From an uncultured Christensenellaceae bacterium (GTDB lineage: Bacteria > Bacillota > Clostridia > Christensenellales > UBA3700), in assembly GCA_910588545.1 (NCBI GenBank), contig CAJUOU010000001.1, positions 186,001 to 250,000 of the forward strand: a stretch of 64,000 nucleotides of DNA. Reading direction: 5' to 3'. A model generated the notes under the pieces. That model did no database searches, was not told the DNA's origin, and saw only the letters and a program-made list of their open reading frames with translations. Positions 1-9,294 of the stretch are shown one piece after another; positions within the stretch are counted from its first letter, which is position 1, and each line of letters begins with the position of its first letter. The translations under genes were made by a program, and so were the position numbers.

Positions 1-482
1 ACTTTTGCTGCAAGCCAAGAATTTGTTTGTGTGTGTAATAGTATTTTTTCATATCCAAAGTTTTTAGTAATATCTATGATTTTTGAAAGCAAAGGTTTTG
101 AAAGCTTTTTTCCTTGTGCTGTATTGGATATTGCAAACCAATCAATCACACAAGAATAACCATTTTCATCTGCGGGAGATAGTGTTGCCGTTGCTATCTT
201 ATTTCCGTCAATATCCTTAATAAATATAACACGTTTAGTTAATTCGTTTTCAATGTGTTTGTAAAAATCGTAAAATGTTTTTTCACAATCAGTAATTGAG
301 GCAAATTCTCCTGTGGATATATGAATGTTTATCCATGATTGCAAATCTTTTTCGTTTTCCCAAAATACAAATTCATATCCATTTGGCAAAGGATAGTTTT
401 TCGTGTTTTCTAAGTTGTCCAAAACCATAATCAATTCGTGGTACGAAATAGTCGGTTCGTAAGTTTTTAGATTGTTTTCCAT
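1..482 (-). CDS. GNAT-family acetyltransferase (partial, C-terminus cut by window edge)
   Basis: The reading frame opens at an ATG (482-480) and runs off the left edge, giving about 160 residues without the C-terminus. It begins MENNLKTYEP. The second half has the GNAT layout: a hydrophobic strand ending GNKIATATL, a strand CVIDWFAIS, then a Q-G-K acetyl-CoA-binding segment (AQGKKLSKPLL) and a helix and strand before HTQTNSW. It is expected to transfer an acetyl group from acetyl-CoA to an unknown small molecule or protein in the cytoplasm. The next gene on the same strand starts about 620 bp upstream, so no operon can be claimed. The substrate cannot be read from the sequence. Confidence 0.7.
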   Translation of the reverse strand, partial: MENNLKTYEPTISYHELIMVLDNLENTKNYPLPNGYEFVFWENEKDLQSWINIHISTGEFASITDCEKTFYDFYKHIENELTKRVIFIKDIDGNKIATATLSPADENGYSCVIDWFAISNTAQGKKLSKPLLSKIIDITKNFGYEKILLHTQTNSWLAAK

Positions 483-575
483 AAATTTGTTTTATAATTT
501 TTTATTTTTCATTAGCTAAATTCAAATCTTTTAATTATGATTTTAAAAATCATTAAACATAATCATATTTTAAAT

Positions 576-1106
576 TTACTGCAAAATATTTTGTTGGTTT
601 GATTGCAGTTCTTCATGATAAATTATTTGTGTAGGGTAAAACTCCCCAATGTATAAGCTTGTTATATAGCCTGTAAAACTTTCAAATACGTTTTTAATTA
701 GTCGTTTTACGATTTTAACTTGTTTTTTATCTCCGCAAAACAATGTGACATGTGGATAAAAATTGTATCCGTCCGCAAAATTATTATTAAAATTTTTTTG
801 CAATTCTATTAAATTATCATTTTTTCTAGGTTTTACAAACAATACTTTATTATCAAAGTGCTGTATTTTTTGTAGATTGATTTCAAAACTGTTTTCAACG
901 GATGTTATTGATTTTATTTTATTTATAAGTTCTTCTTTCATGTCAAGCGGATAACTTCCCAAAGAAATATGGAAAGGAATGTCGGTTATCATATTTCCGA
1001 CAATATTATTATCCGAAATAATTTGTTTAAATTTTTTTAATCTGTATTGAGTATTGTCGTCTAAAACCACAAACACAGTTAAACATTTTTTATTATTCGA
1101 TTGCAT
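576..1106 (-). CDS. 2H phosphoesterase / 2'-5' RNA ligase-like protein
   Basis: This protein of 176 residues has the two H-x-S/T motifs that define the 2H phosphoesterase superfamily: HIS in FHISLGSYP (about residue 46) and HVT in YPHVTLFCG (about residue 119). Family members hydrolyse or form 2'-5' or cyclic phosphodiester bonds in RNA or nucleotides; the real substrate here is unknown. The length fits the single-domain family. The start is an ATG with AAAGG upstream. It lies downstream of a small protein gene on the same strand with a 49-bp gap, so the two may be cotranscribed. Confidence 0.75.
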   Translation of the reverse strand: MQSNNKKCLTVFVVLDDNTQYRLKKFKQIISDNNIVGNMITDIPFHISLGSYPLDMKEELINKIKSITSVENSFEINLQKIQHFDNKVLFVKPRKNDNLIELQKNFNNNFADGYNFYPHVTLFCGDKKQVKIVKRLIKNVFESFTGYITSLYIGEFYPTQIIYHEELQSNQQNILQ

Positions 1107-1155
1107 ATTTATATACCTTTTTATTTAGTCTGTTAATTTATGATTTCTTAAAGTT

Positions 1156-1362
1156 TTATAGAATTTTTTCAAAAATCACAAATTTTTCTTTTAAAGAAAT
1201 CTTTTTTACGTTATAGCCATATTCATTCAGCTGTTTTTTATACTTTAAAAAAGAATGGTCAATAGGAAAACTTAAAATTTTTTCTATTTGTTCAAAAGTC
1301 ATTTTAATAGGAAAATCACTTTGATTTTTCACATAATTCCATAATGCTTGGTATTTATTCAT
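1156..1362 (-). CDS. small conserved hypothetical protein (68 aa)
   Basis: A 68-residue basic protein starting MNKYQALWNYVK with an excellent AGGAG ribosome site in front of the ATG. It has no signal peptide or membrane segment. The layout, with an N-terminal helix, a segment MTFEQIEKILSFPID, then a basic stretch and a C-terminal strand KEKFVIFEKIL, resembles small proteins seen in gut Clostridia, but I cannot name a family. It is followed on the same strand by the 2H phosphoesterase gene. I regard it as real because of the ribosome site and normal composition. Confidence 0.6.
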   Translation of the reverse strand: MNKYQALWNYVKNQSDFPIKMTFEQIEKILSFPIDHSFLKYKKQLNEYGYNVKKISLKEKFVIFEKIL

Positions 1363-1442
1363 GATTTTACTCCTAAATGGTATTATATTTATTATAGCAT
1401 TTAATTGTTGTCAAAAGCAATACAAAATATTATTTTATATAA

Positions 1443-1475
1443 CAAAAAAATACGGATAGCTAATTGCTGTCCGTA
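1443..1475 (-). terminator. intrinsic terminator of the large lipoprotein gene
   Basis: Ten-bp stem tacggatagc (1451-1460) with gctgtccgta (1466-1475), one G-T pair and a 5-nt loop. On the minus strand it is followed by seven U (1444-1450). It lies 14 bp after the stop of the gene at 1490. Confidence 0.8.
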
Positions 1476-1489
1476 TTTAGTGTTTTTAA

Positions 1490-3181
1490 TTACAAAATGT
1501 AGTTGACTGCAGATTCAAGACCGAATATTCCTTCTGCTTTTTTAGGTGCTTCGTATTTTTGTGCTTTATCTAAGTTTTCGTTAATCGATAAAATCAAAGT
1601 GTTTTCCAAAAGAATTTTACTGTCAGTATGTTCTCCGCCTGTTGGGTTGTATCGTAATTCCGTTGCTATCGAAATGTTAGAAAGGTTACCTCCGACCATT
1701 TCCAAAGTCATATCTGCTTTATCTATTTCGTATTCACTATTGTTAAAGTAGTTGTCAATATCAATAACTCCGTCGGCATCGTTGCTATTTATCATATCGC
1801 AAATTTTATCTTTTACCGAGATAGTATTACTCTTATTTAAATAAACCGAATAAATTGCTTTGCCGTCTTTAATTTCTTTTTTAATGCAATCGATATCTTG
1901 GGCGGTAAACTTGAATGCATTTGTCATATAGTCAAATTGAGTTTGTAAGTTTTTGTCCGGTGCTACAGTTACGGTATTTGAGCCTTTGCGTGACACAAGA
2001 TAGGTGTTGCTGTCTTCAACTATATTTCCCAACGTGAATTTGTATGTTTCTTTACCGTCTGTTTCGTGATGTGTTTTGTATTCATAAGAATTGTTAAATG
2101 CGGTAAATGAATCGCGTGTATTTTTGTAAAGACGTGAGATAAAACTGTCTTTTATTGCAAAATGATTCCACCCCGGGTCAAATTCGTTGGCTGCTTGCAA
2201 ATCTAAACTATAAGTTTCGCTATTCATAACTTTATTGAAAGCGGAATTTATTATGTTAAGTTCTGTACTAATTTGAGTTTTATCCATTTTATAATTACTT
2301 ATATTTGGCGTGCTAATTGATTGAGTGTTTTTCTTTTGTTCGTAAGAAATTTTTAATTTTGCGGTTATACCTTTAATAGGAAAGTCGATATCGAATTCAA
2401 ATTTATAATCGTCTAATATATTTGAGCCATCTGTTAAATTAAAATAAAACGGAATGGCGGTTGGATTTGTAAATGCAACATCCTTTATGTTGATTTTAGA
2501 GTCCATCTTCATTAGCTTTTCAAGTAATTTGTTAATCAAGCTATTTGAAGATTTTGCATTGATTGTAGCTTGGTATTTATAGCCGCTAAGTTCACTCTTT
2601 TTTATTGCGCTGAAATTTTCGCTATTGCAAGCATTGATAATAGCTACAAAAGGTATATTTAATAAGTCTATTTCCGTATCTTCTTCAAGTACAAGTCCGA
2701 CTTTTTTTATATTTCCGTTTTCGTCTTGTTTAACCTTTACTTTACTGTCGCCTTGTGAAAAAATGTAGCTAGTGCTATCATAAAACAAAAGACCGCTTGT
2801 ACTTCTTTTAAACTGTAAGCTTTTAGTGGAGTTGTTGTAACGATACTGTGCTTCATAATTGCCATTAGCTGTTCCTCCGATTCCCATCATACTTAAATTT
2901 CCGCTTAAGTTTATTTTAAAGTTGTAAAATTGCTCGTTTTCATTATAAAAATTATGTAAATTTGTGGCAATTTTATCAGCGGTAGGAAGTACTTCCGGTG
3001 GCTCTGGGGTAGGAATGCTTGGTTGATTTTTGTCTTGGTCATCCGGTTGTACAATTTGATTGTCATCGGGATTGTTAGGTGTAATGTTGTCGTTATTCGC
3101 GCAAGCACATAAAACTAAACTAAAGCTTAATAGAAGAACGACGATTGCAATGATAAGTTTTGACAAATTTTTTTTCTTCAT
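1490..3181 (-). CDS. large lipoprotein of unknown function
   Basis: I place the start at the ATG at 3181-3179, because GGAGGAG lies just upstream; the frame stays open further upstream but lacks a ribosome site. The 563-residue product starts MKKKNLSKLII, has a hydrophobic segment and a lipobox ending LCAC (about residue 27), so it should be lipid-anchored outside the membrane. A Pro/Asp/Gln-rich linker (about residues 30-65) leads to a large, Ser/Asn-rich, beta-type domain with repeated short strands. No enzymatic motif is visible. It is monocistronic: a terminator follows it, and a terminator-like hairpin plus a long inverted repeat lie in its leader. A substrate-binding or cell-surface role is only a guess. 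Confidence 0.8.
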   Translation of the reverse strand: MKKKNLSKLIIAIVVLLLSFSLVLCACANNDNITPNNPDDNQIVQPDDQDKNQPSIPTPEPPEVLPTADKIATNLHNFYNENEQFYNFKINLSGNLSMMGIGGTANGNYEAQYRYNNSTKSLQFKRSTSGLLFYDSTSYIFSQGDSKVKVKQDENGNIKKVGLVLEEDTEIDLLNIPFVAIINACNSENFSAIKKSELSGYKYQATINAKSSNSLINKLLEKLMKMDSKINIKDVAFTNPTAIPFYFNLTDGSNILDDYKFEFDIDFPIKGITAKLKISYEQKKNTQSISTPNISNYKMDKTQISTELNIINSAFNKVMNSETYSLDLQAANEFDPGWNHFAIKDSFISRLYKNTRDSFTAFNNSYEYKTHHETDGKETYKFTLGNIVEDSNTYLVSRKGSNTVTVAPDKNLQTQFDYMTNAFKFTAQDIDCIKKEIKDGKAIYSVYLNKSNTISVKDKICDMINSNDADGVIDIDNYFNNSEYEIDKADMTLEMVGGNLSNISIATELRYNPTGGEHTDSKILLENTLILSINENLDKAQKYEAPKKAEGIFGLESAVNYIL

Positions 3182-3195
3182 TTTCTCCTCCAAAT

Positions 3196-3232
3196 AAAAA
3201 AAGTGCGTCAACCGAAGTGAACGCACAAAAAA
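3196..3232 (-). promoter_or_regulatory. terminator-like hairpin in the lipoprotein leader (possible attenuator)
   Basis: On the minus strand GTGCGTTCA (3226-3218) can pair with TGACGCAC (3210-3203) through one bulge, followed directly by seven U (3202-3196) and then by the GGAGGAG ribosome site of the gene that starts at 3181. An intrinsic terminator placed between promoter and ribosome site would act as an attenuator; it could instead end an upstream transcript. Confidence 0.5.
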
Positions 3233-3247
3233 CGCAAACTCCGATTG

Positions 3248-3401
3248 TCGCCAAACAATTTTTACATAGAAAAAGATTTGTTTTAATATCCACATAAAAT
3301 AGGATTTGCATTTTTATCAAAACTTAAAAATGTGGATATAAAAAACAAAAAATATTAAATTGTACCCTAAATAAATTTAGGGCGTAAAAATTGTTTGGCG
3401 A
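3248..3401. repeat. 154-bp element with perfect 18-bp terminal inverted repeats
   Basis: The arms tcgccaaacaatttttac (3248-3265) and gtaaaaattgtttggcga (3384-3401) are exact reverse complements. Inside, a second imperfect pair (about 3277-3295 with 3330-3349, sharing atatccacat/atgtggatat) and a small palindrome around ccctaaataaatttaggg (3365-3382) make a long interrupted stem. This could be a MITE-like element or a structured RNA leader for the gene at 3181. No clear target-site duplication is seen and I found no second copy in the window. Confidence 0.55.
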
Positions 3402-3846
3402 TATTATTATATCATAAAACTTTTTTAATTGCAATAATAATTTACATATTTTTTTATTGTACTAAACAGATTAGTGTCATTAATACTAGATTAAAATGTT
3501 TTATTTAAATAATTGAGAGATAAATTAATCTCAACAAAATCCACCAAACGTAGAAATATGATTTTAAATAAAAAAACACAAAAACAAATCGATTAAATTA
3601 AAATTTTTTTGCGTATTTCTTTAATTTTTTAATTATCCACATATAGTAGATTATTGACAAAATTAATAATGTAAACCACAAATGTAGATAATATATTAAT
3701 ATTTCGACAAATGACTTGATTTTTATTTATATATATGTTATTATAATATAAATAAGAAAATCGATTTCAAATAATATTGATTGTCGGTATGATATTCAAA
3801 GTTATAAACAAATTAAATAGAATATTTCTAATCTAAGAGGTTTTAT
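3402..3846. other. AT-rich intergenic region before the polysaccharide cluster
   Basis: About 445 bp with no open frame I would defend. It must contain the promoter of the cluster at 3847, but the candidate boxes are poorly spaced: TTGACA at 3654-3659 has no -10 at 17 bp, and TATAAT at 3742-3747 has only TTGATT 20 bp upstream. Confidence 0.5.
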
Positions 3847-5046
3847 ATGAAAATACAATTTTCTCCGCCTGACATAAGTGATTTGGAGATTGATGAGGTA
3901 ATAGAAGCACTAAAATCCGGTTGGATAACAACAGGACCAAGGACAAAATTGTTTGAAAAGAGAATAGCCGAATATTGCGGTACGGACAAAGCTGTTTGTT
4001 TAAATTCCGCAACGGCAGGATTAGAGCTTGTACTTAAAGTTTTGGGGGTCGGACCGGGGGATGAGGTTATTACAAGTGCATACACATATACTGCAAGTGC
4101 AAGCGTTATTTCTCATGTAGGTGCAACTATAGTATTGTGTGATACAGCGCCTGATAGTTACGAAATGGATTATGATAAATTACCTAATTTGATTACTAAC
4201 AAAACAAAAGTAATTATTCCTATCGATATCGCAGGTAAAATTTGCGATTATGAAAGAATATTTGAGATTGTCAAACAGGAAAAAGGTAAATTTAAACCAA
4301 ACAATGATTTGCAAGCACTTTTTGATAGGATAGTAGTTTTAGGCGATTGTGCACATTCATTTGGTGCTGTAAAAAATGGCGTAAAAGCAGGAAATATTGC
4401 AGACTTCAGCTCGTTTTCTTTTCATGCTGTAAAAAATTTGACTACTGCAGAAGGCGGAGCTGTTACGTGGAAGCATATTGATGGTTTGGATAATGAATGG
4501 TTATATCACGAATTTATGCTATGGAGTTTGCACGGTCAAAGCAAAGATGCTCTTGCAAAAACGCAAATCGGTGCTTGGGAGTACGATATCAAATACTTGG
4601 GACAAAAATGCAATATGACTGATATTGTGGCAAGTATTGGCTTAAAGCAATTAGATAGATATGAAAGTTTGCTATCTCGCCGCAGTGACATTATTGCAAA
4701 ATACACAAAAGCATTAGCTGGCAGTAAAGTATGTGTTTTAACCCATAGCGGGGATAATTTTTGCAGTTCGGGACATTTGTTTTTAACACGCGTAATCGGT
4801 GTAGATGAGCAAATGAGAAATGAAATTATAATCGAAATGGCTAAACGCGATATTGCAACAAATGTCCACTACAAGCCGTTGCCTATGCACACCGCTTATA
4901 AAGCTTTAGGTTTTGATATAAAAGACTATCCGAATGCTTATAACATGTATAAAAATGAAATCACTTTGCCGTTGCACACCTTGTTGACTGACGAAATGAT
5001 TGAATATATTTTAAGCAGTTATTTGGAAATTGTAAGTAAATTTTAA
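3847..5046 (+). CDS. DegT/DnrJ/EryC1/StrS-family sugar aminotransferase
   Basis: A 399-residue PLP-dependent aminotransferase that should convert a nucleotide-linked keto-sugar to an amino-sugar for the surface glycan. Visible signatures are GWITTGPRT near the N-terminus, LNSATAGLEL, the loop DCAHSFGA, and the catalytic lysine K196 in FHAVKNLTTAEGG. The C-terminus has the HYKPLPMHTAY segment typical of the family. It is the first gene of the cluster and is followed after 34 bp by the initiating sugar transferase, as in loci that make amino-sugars such as bacillosamine; the matching 4,6-dehydratase partner and acetyltransferase are not present here, so the exact sugar is unknown. The ribosome site is AAGAGG. 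Confidence 0.9.
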   Translation: MKIQFSPPDISDLEIDEVIEALKSGWITTGPRTKLFEKRIAEYCGTDKAVCLNSATAGLELVLKVLGVGPGDEVITSAYTYTASASVISHVGATIVLCDTAPDSYEMDYDKLPNLITNKTKVIIPIDIAGKICDYERIFEIVKQEKGKFKPNNDLQALFDRIVVLGDCAHSFGAVKNGVKAGNIADFSSFSFHAVKNLTTAEGGAVTWKHIDGLDNEWLYHEFMLWSLHGQSKDALAKTQIGAWEYDIKYLGQKCNMTDIVASIGLKQLDRYESLLSRRSDIIAKYTKALAGSKVCVLTHSGDNFCSSGHLFLTRVIGVDEQMRNEIIIEMAKRDIATNVHYKPLPMHTAYKALGFDIKDYPNAYNMYKNEITLPLHTLLTDEMIEYILSSYLEIVSKF

Positions 5047-5080
5047 ATTTAAGCTGGAATGTTAAAAAGGAAACAATATT

Positions 5081-5923
5081 TTGGAAGAAAAAGAATTAAT
5101 ACAAAATGTTTTGGAAAATGAAAATATAGAAGAAAGTGTATCTTGCGATACTTTTGACATGAACTTACAAGAAGAACAGGCTATTATAAATAATATTTAT
5201 CCTTACAAAAATGAAAATGGTAAGAGAAAAGCAAGTTTATGGACAAGGTTTGTAAAAAGGACTTTTGATTTCTGTTCGAGTTTTTACTTGTTTTTGTTTT
5301 TAAATGCAACTTTGATTTTTCCTATATTAATGATAGTAGTTGCAATTAAAATGAAAGGTAATCCGTTTTTTATACAAAAAAGACCGGGCAAAAATGGTAA
5401 AATCTTTTCTTTAATCAAGTTTCGTACAATGACAAACGAAAAAGACGAAAACGGAGATTTATTGCCTGACGACAAAAGAATGACAAAATTCGGTAAGATG
5501 CTTCGCAATACTTCTTTAGACGAATTGCCGGAGTTAATTAATATTATAAAAGGCGATATGAGTGTAGTGGGACCAAGACCACAACTTGTTCGTGATATGG
5601 TGTTTTTCAGTGATGATGCTATGTGTAGGCAATCGGTACGAGGTGGACTAACAGGTTTGGCTCAAACTAGTGGACGTAACAATCTTTTATGGGAAGAACG
5701 TTTTGACTACGATTTGGAGTATGTTGATAATTATGGCTTTTTTTATGATTTGAAATTGATTTTCAAAACAATAAAAAAAGTAGTCAAGTCGGAAGATGTA
5801 GCAACCGAAGGTATGGAGACATCCGAAGATTACGGCGATTATTTATTACGCATAGGTGCAATAGATAAAACTACATACGATGAAAAACAATTAGCAGCAA
5901 AAGAACTATTAAATAGGAGATAA
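5081..5923 (+). CDS. initiating phosphoglycosyltransferase (bacterial sugar transferase)
   Basis: The 280-residue protein probably starts at TTG (5081) with AAAAAGG about 10 bp upstream. An acidic N-terminal extension of about 50 residues precedes a basic stretch and one hydrophobic segment (about 70-92). The catalytic domain follows, with the family motifs KRPGKNGKIF, KFRTMT, SLDELPELIN, GDMSVVGPRPQ and GLTGLAQTSGR. Such enzymes move a sugar-1-phosphate from a nucleotide sugar to undecaprenyl phosphate on the cytoplasmic face of the membrane, which starts repeat-unit assembly. The single-segment form matches the monotopic PglC type. The acidic tails at both ends are unusual and may bind partner proteins. 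Confidence 0.9.
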   Translation: MEEKELIQNVLENENIEESVSCDTFDMNLQEEQAIINNIYPYKNENGKRKASLWTRFVKRTFDFCSSFYLFLFLNATLIFPILMIVVAIKMKGNPFFIQKRPGKNGKIFSLIKFRTMTNEKDENGDLLPDDKRMTKFGKMLRNTSLDELPELINIIKGDMSVVGPRPQLVRDMVFFSDDAMCRQSVRGGLTGLAQTSGRNNLLWEERFDYDLEYVDNYGFFYDLKLIFKTIKKVVKSEDVATEGMETSEDYGDYLLRIGAIDKTTYDEKQLAAKELLNRR

Positions 5924-5924
5924 A

Positions 5925-6863
5925 ATGGATACAAAAGTAAGTATAATTGTTCCGTCATATAAAAGGAATAGGGAACTATTTTCAAGAGCTATTGAATCAT
6001 TGCTTGCTCAAAGCTATGAAAATATTGAAATAGTAGTTGTTGACGATAATGCAAAACCAGAACTTTTGGAATATAGACAGGCATTGTACGATTATATACA
6101 AGAACTTAACAGTGATAAAATCAAGTATATTCAAAATCAAGAAAATTTGGGCGGTGCTTTATCAAGAAATGTAGGAATAGAAAACGCTACAGGCGAATAC
6201 ATAACTTTTTTAGATGATGACGACAGATATTTAAAAGATAAAGTGAAAAATCAACTTGACTTTATGTTGAAAAATGATTTGGAAATGAGTTTTACGGATT
6301 TGAGTATTTACAATGAAAATGAGAAATTGATTGATTACCGAGACCATAATGATATATCTCAATTTGATAAAGATTATTTGATGAAATATCATTTGACAAA
6401 ACAAATTACTGGTACGCCGACATTTATGGTAAAAAAATCGGTTTTATTAGATATCAATGGCTTTGATAATGTTCCTATGGGGCAAGAATTTTATTTGATG
6501 ATGAAAATAATTAATTCGGATGCAAAATTAGGATATGTGTCTCAAAATAATATTGTAGCGTATAGGACAAGTTTGGAAGCAATTTCTACCGGACCTAAAA
6601 AAATAAGCGGTCAGAAAGAATTATTCAAATATAAAAAAACATATTTTAAAATTTTATCTTTATCAGAAAAACAGTATATACGTTGTCGTCATTATGCAGT
6701 TATGGCAGTTGCATATAAACGTAATAAAAAATATTTTAAAATGATGGCATCTTTGATTGTTTCGGTAATGAGCAATCCGATATTAGCAATTAGAGAGGCA
6801 ATAAAATTATCAAGAAAAATTAACAAAAAAATCAAAGATAAGCAATTAAATGCATTTATGTAA
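5925..6863 (+). CDS. family 2 glycosyltransferase
   Basis: A 312-residue GT-A fold enzyme. VSIIVPSYKRNRELF at the N-terminus, the nucleotide-binding acid in VVVDDNAKPE, and the metal-binding FLDDDDRY (about residue 100) are typical of GT2. GQEFYLMMKI in the middle is the usual acceptor-side segment. The C-terminus is very basic, which fits peripheral attachment to the inner face of the membrane. It begins one base after the preceding stop, so it is in the same operon. Donor and acceptor cannot be deduced. Confidence 0.88.
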   Translation: MDTKVSIIVPSYKRNRELFSRAIESLLAQSYENIEIVVVDDNAKPELLEYRQALYDYIQELNSDKIKYIQNQENLGGALSRNVGIENATGEYITFLDDDDRYLKDKVKNQLDFMLKNDLEMSFTDLSIYNENEKLIDYRDHNDISQFDKDYLMKYHLTKQITGTPTFMVKKSVLLDINGFDNVPMGQEFYLMMKIINSDAKLGYVSQNNIVAYRTSLEAISTGPKKISGQKELFKYKKTYFKILSLSEKQYIRCRHYAVMAVAYKRNKKYFKMMASLIVSVMSNPILAIREAIKLSRKINKKIKDKQLNAFM

Positions 6864-6889
6864 TTTTTAATAAAATTGGGGATAAAAAA

Positions 6890-8209
6890 ATGAATTTGTA
6901 TGAAAAAATATTAAAAAAAGAAGAGAAAATCAGTTTGATAGGTTTAGGTTATGTGGGCATGCCTATAGCTGTTGCTTTTGCTGAAAAGGTGGATGTAATT
7001 GGCTTTGACTTAAATAAGGCCAAAATAGAATTATATAAAAAAGGCATAGACCCTACTTGTGAAGTTGGTAATGATGTGATTTCTAAATCAAGAGTTATGT
7101 TTACTTTCGACGAAAAAGATTTGCAGAAAGCAAAATTTCATATTGTGGCGGTTCCTACTCCTGTAAACCAAGATAAAACACCGGATTTGAGCCCTATAAT
7201 TGGTGCGAGTGAAATTTTAGGTCGCAACTTAACTAAGGGAAGTATTGTGGTTTTTGAATCAACAGTTTATCCAGGTGTAACCGAAGATATTTGTGTTCCG
7301 ATTTTGGAAAAAGAAAGTGGACTGAAATGCGGAATCGATTTTAAAATAGGCTATTCTCCGGAGCGTATTAATCCAGGGGATAAAGTTCATAGATTGTGTA
7401 ATATTAAAAAAATAGTTAGCGGTATAGATGCTGAAAGTTTAGATATTATTGCAAATGTTTATGAGCTTGTAGTAGAAGTAGGTGTATATAGAGCGTCTTC
7501 TATAAAAGTAGCAGAGGCTGCTAAAGTTGTGGAAAACAGTCAAAGAGATATAAATATTGCTTTTATTAACGAATTAGCAATGGCATTTGATAAAATGGGA
7601 ATTGATACCAACGAAGTAATTGATGCAATGAATACAAAATGGAACGCTTTAGGCTTTAGGCCAGGATTAGTTGGTGGACATTGTATTGGTGTCGATCCAT
7701 ATTATTTTATTTATCAAGCCGAAAAATTGGGTTATCATTCGCAAATTATTTCAGCTGGTCGTAAAGTTAATGATGGTATGGGGGAGTTTGTTGCAAATAA
7801 TATCATAAAACAATTAATTAAAGCTAATAAAGTGGTACGCAAATCTAAGGTTGTGATTTTAGGTATTACTTTTAAAGAAAACTGTCCTGATACACGTAAC
7901 AGCAAAGTTGTAGATATAATTAATGCTTTAAAGGATTATTGTATTGAACCTATAGTAGTTGATCCTATTGCTAGTGCGACGGATGCTGAACGTGAATATG
8001 GCGTTTGTCTTGAAAGCATAAATAATATACAAAATGCAGATTGTATCGTTTTTGCAGTAAATCATAATGAATTTAAAAATTTAACATTTGAACAAATTGA
8101 TAAAATGTTTACAAATTGTCCAATGTGTGAAAAAGTTATTATAGATGTAAAAGGCATTTTGTCAAGACAAAAATTGGATGAATTAGGTTATAGTTATTGG
8201 AGATTATAA
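6890..8209 (+). CDS. UDP-N-acetylhexosamine 6-dehydrogenase (TviB/WbpO-like)
   Basis: This 439-residue protein has the Rossmann motif GLGYVGMPIAVAFA near the N-terminus, the TPVNQDKTPDLSPI segment and the catalytic cysteine C265 in GGHCIGVDPYY, which define the UDP-glucose/UDP-HexNAc dehydrogenase family. The overall pattern looks closer to the Vi-antigen TviB and WbpO group, which oxidises UDP-GlcNAc or UDP-GalNAc to the uronic acid with NAD+, than to UDP-glucose dehydrogenases; this is a judgement from memory. It supplies an acidic sugar for the glycan, and a C5-epimerase-like protein is encoded two genes downstream. It overlaps the next start by one base. Confidence 0.88.
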   Translation: MNLYEKILKKEEKISLIGLGYVGMPIAVAFAEKVDVIGFDLNKAKIELYKKGIDPTCEVGNDVISKSRVMFTFDEKDLQKAKFHIVAVPTPVNQDKTPDLSPIIGASEILGRNLTKGSIVVFESTVYPGVTEDICVPILEKESGLKCGIDFKIGYSPERINPGDKVHRLCNIKKIVSGIDAESLDIIANVYELVVEVGVYRASSIKVAEAAKVVENSQRDINIAFINELAMAFDKMGIDTNEVIDAMNTKWNALGFRPGLVGGHCIGVDPYYFIYQAEKLGYHSQIISAGRKVNDGMGEFVANNIIKQLIKANKVVRKSKVVILGITFKENCPDTRNSKVVDIINALKDYCIEPIVVDPIASATDAEREYGVCLESINNIQNADCIVFAVNHNEFKNLTFEQIDKMFTNCPMCEKVIIDVKGILSRQKLDELGYSYWRL

Positions 8210-9294
8210 TGAAGGTAACTATATTGGGCCATTTTGCAGATGGTAGCGATTTTTGTGATGGACAAACTGTTAAAACAAGAATGCTTTTTAATGGGTTTAC
8301 AAAATTTACTGACTATGAGTTAACAAAAATAGATACTTATAAATGGAAAAAACATCCGTTAAAGCTTGTAAAAAATATTAAGAAATCAATAAAAAATAGC
8401 GATATTTTAATTATGCTACCTGCAAGTAACGGAGTTAAAGTGTTTGTTCCATTGGTCAATTATTTTAATAAAAAAAATAGTTGCAAGATATTCTATAGTG
8501 TTATAGGAGCATGGCTTGCTAAATTAGTTAAAAATAAACCGCGATTATCAAAAAGTTTACAAAAATTAGATGGACTTTGGGTTGAGACTAATACTTTGAA
8601 AAACGAGCTTGCTACAATAAATATTAAAAATGCCCAAATTGTTAACAATTTTAAAGATATTAACATAGCTCAAGTAGACAAACAAGCAATTTATAATTGT
8701 ACGCCAAAGTCTTTTTGTACTTTTAGCAGAGTAATAAAAGAAAAAGGAATTACCATGGCGATTGAATCCATTGCAAGAATTAATAACATGTGTGATGATT
8801 TGAATTTTAATAACAGAAATGAAATTGGAATTATTGCTAAATTAGATATTTATGGACCTGTAGGCGAAGATTACAAAAAAGAATTTTTTGATTTGTTAGA
8901 AAAATATTCTAAGTTTGTTGAATATAAAGGTGTTGTAAATCCGAGCGATAGCGCAAAAATTATCAGTCAATATTATTGCTTACTATTTCCTACGTTATTT
9001 GCGACAGAAGGTATACCAGGAACTATTATCGATAGTTATTTTGCGGGTACACCAATTATTGCAAGTGAATGGAATAGTTGTTATGATATACTTAATAATG
9101 ATTGTGCGTTAATTTATGATTTTCAAAGTTACGAAAAAGGCTTGCTAGAATGTATAATTGCGTTTATTAACATGGAAGAAAAAATATATTTAAGAATGAC
9201 GGATAATTGCTTTATTGAATCAAAAAAATATGAAATGGAAAATGTTATTTATCAATTAATAAATGAAATGCGTATGGAAAAGGAAGTTCTATGA
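8209..9294 (+). CDS. family 4-type glycosyltransferase (GT-B fold)
   Basis: The start is the ATG at 8209, which overlaps the preceding TAA by one base and has TTGGAG just upstream; an in-frame TTG 12 bp earlier is less likely. The 361-residue product has a C-terminal GT4 domain with CTFSRVIKEKGITMAIE and a donor-site region GIPGTIIDSYFAGTPIIAS with the usual pattern of acidic and glycine residues. The N-terminal acceptor domain is divergent (ILGHFADGSDFCDGQTV). It is cytoplasmic and works on lipid-linked intermediates. It overlaps the next gene by ATGA, so translation is probably coupled. Confidence 0.85.
   Translation: MKVTILGHFADGSDFCDGQTVKTRMLFNGFTKFTDYELTKIDTYKWKKHPLKLVKNIKKSIKNSDILIMLPASNGVKVFVPLVNYFNKKNSCKIFYSVIGAWLAKLVKNKPRLSKSLQKLDGLWVETNTLKNELATINIKNAQIVNNFKDINIAQVDKQAIYNCTPKSFCTFSRVIKEKGITMAIESIARINNMCDDLNFNNRNEIGIIAKLDIYGPVGEDYKKEFFDLLEKYSKFVEYKGVVNPSDSAKIISQYYCLLFPTLFATEGIPGTIIDSYFAGTPIIASEWNSCYDILNNDCALIYDFQSYEKGLLECIIAFINMEEKIYLRMTDNCFIESKKYEMENVIYQLINEMRMEKEVL

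Noticed and set aside
3248..3401. T-box leader before the lipoprotein gene.
   Set aside because: The conserved T-box sequence (GGGTGGNACC-like) is missing and the gene is not an amino-acid gene.
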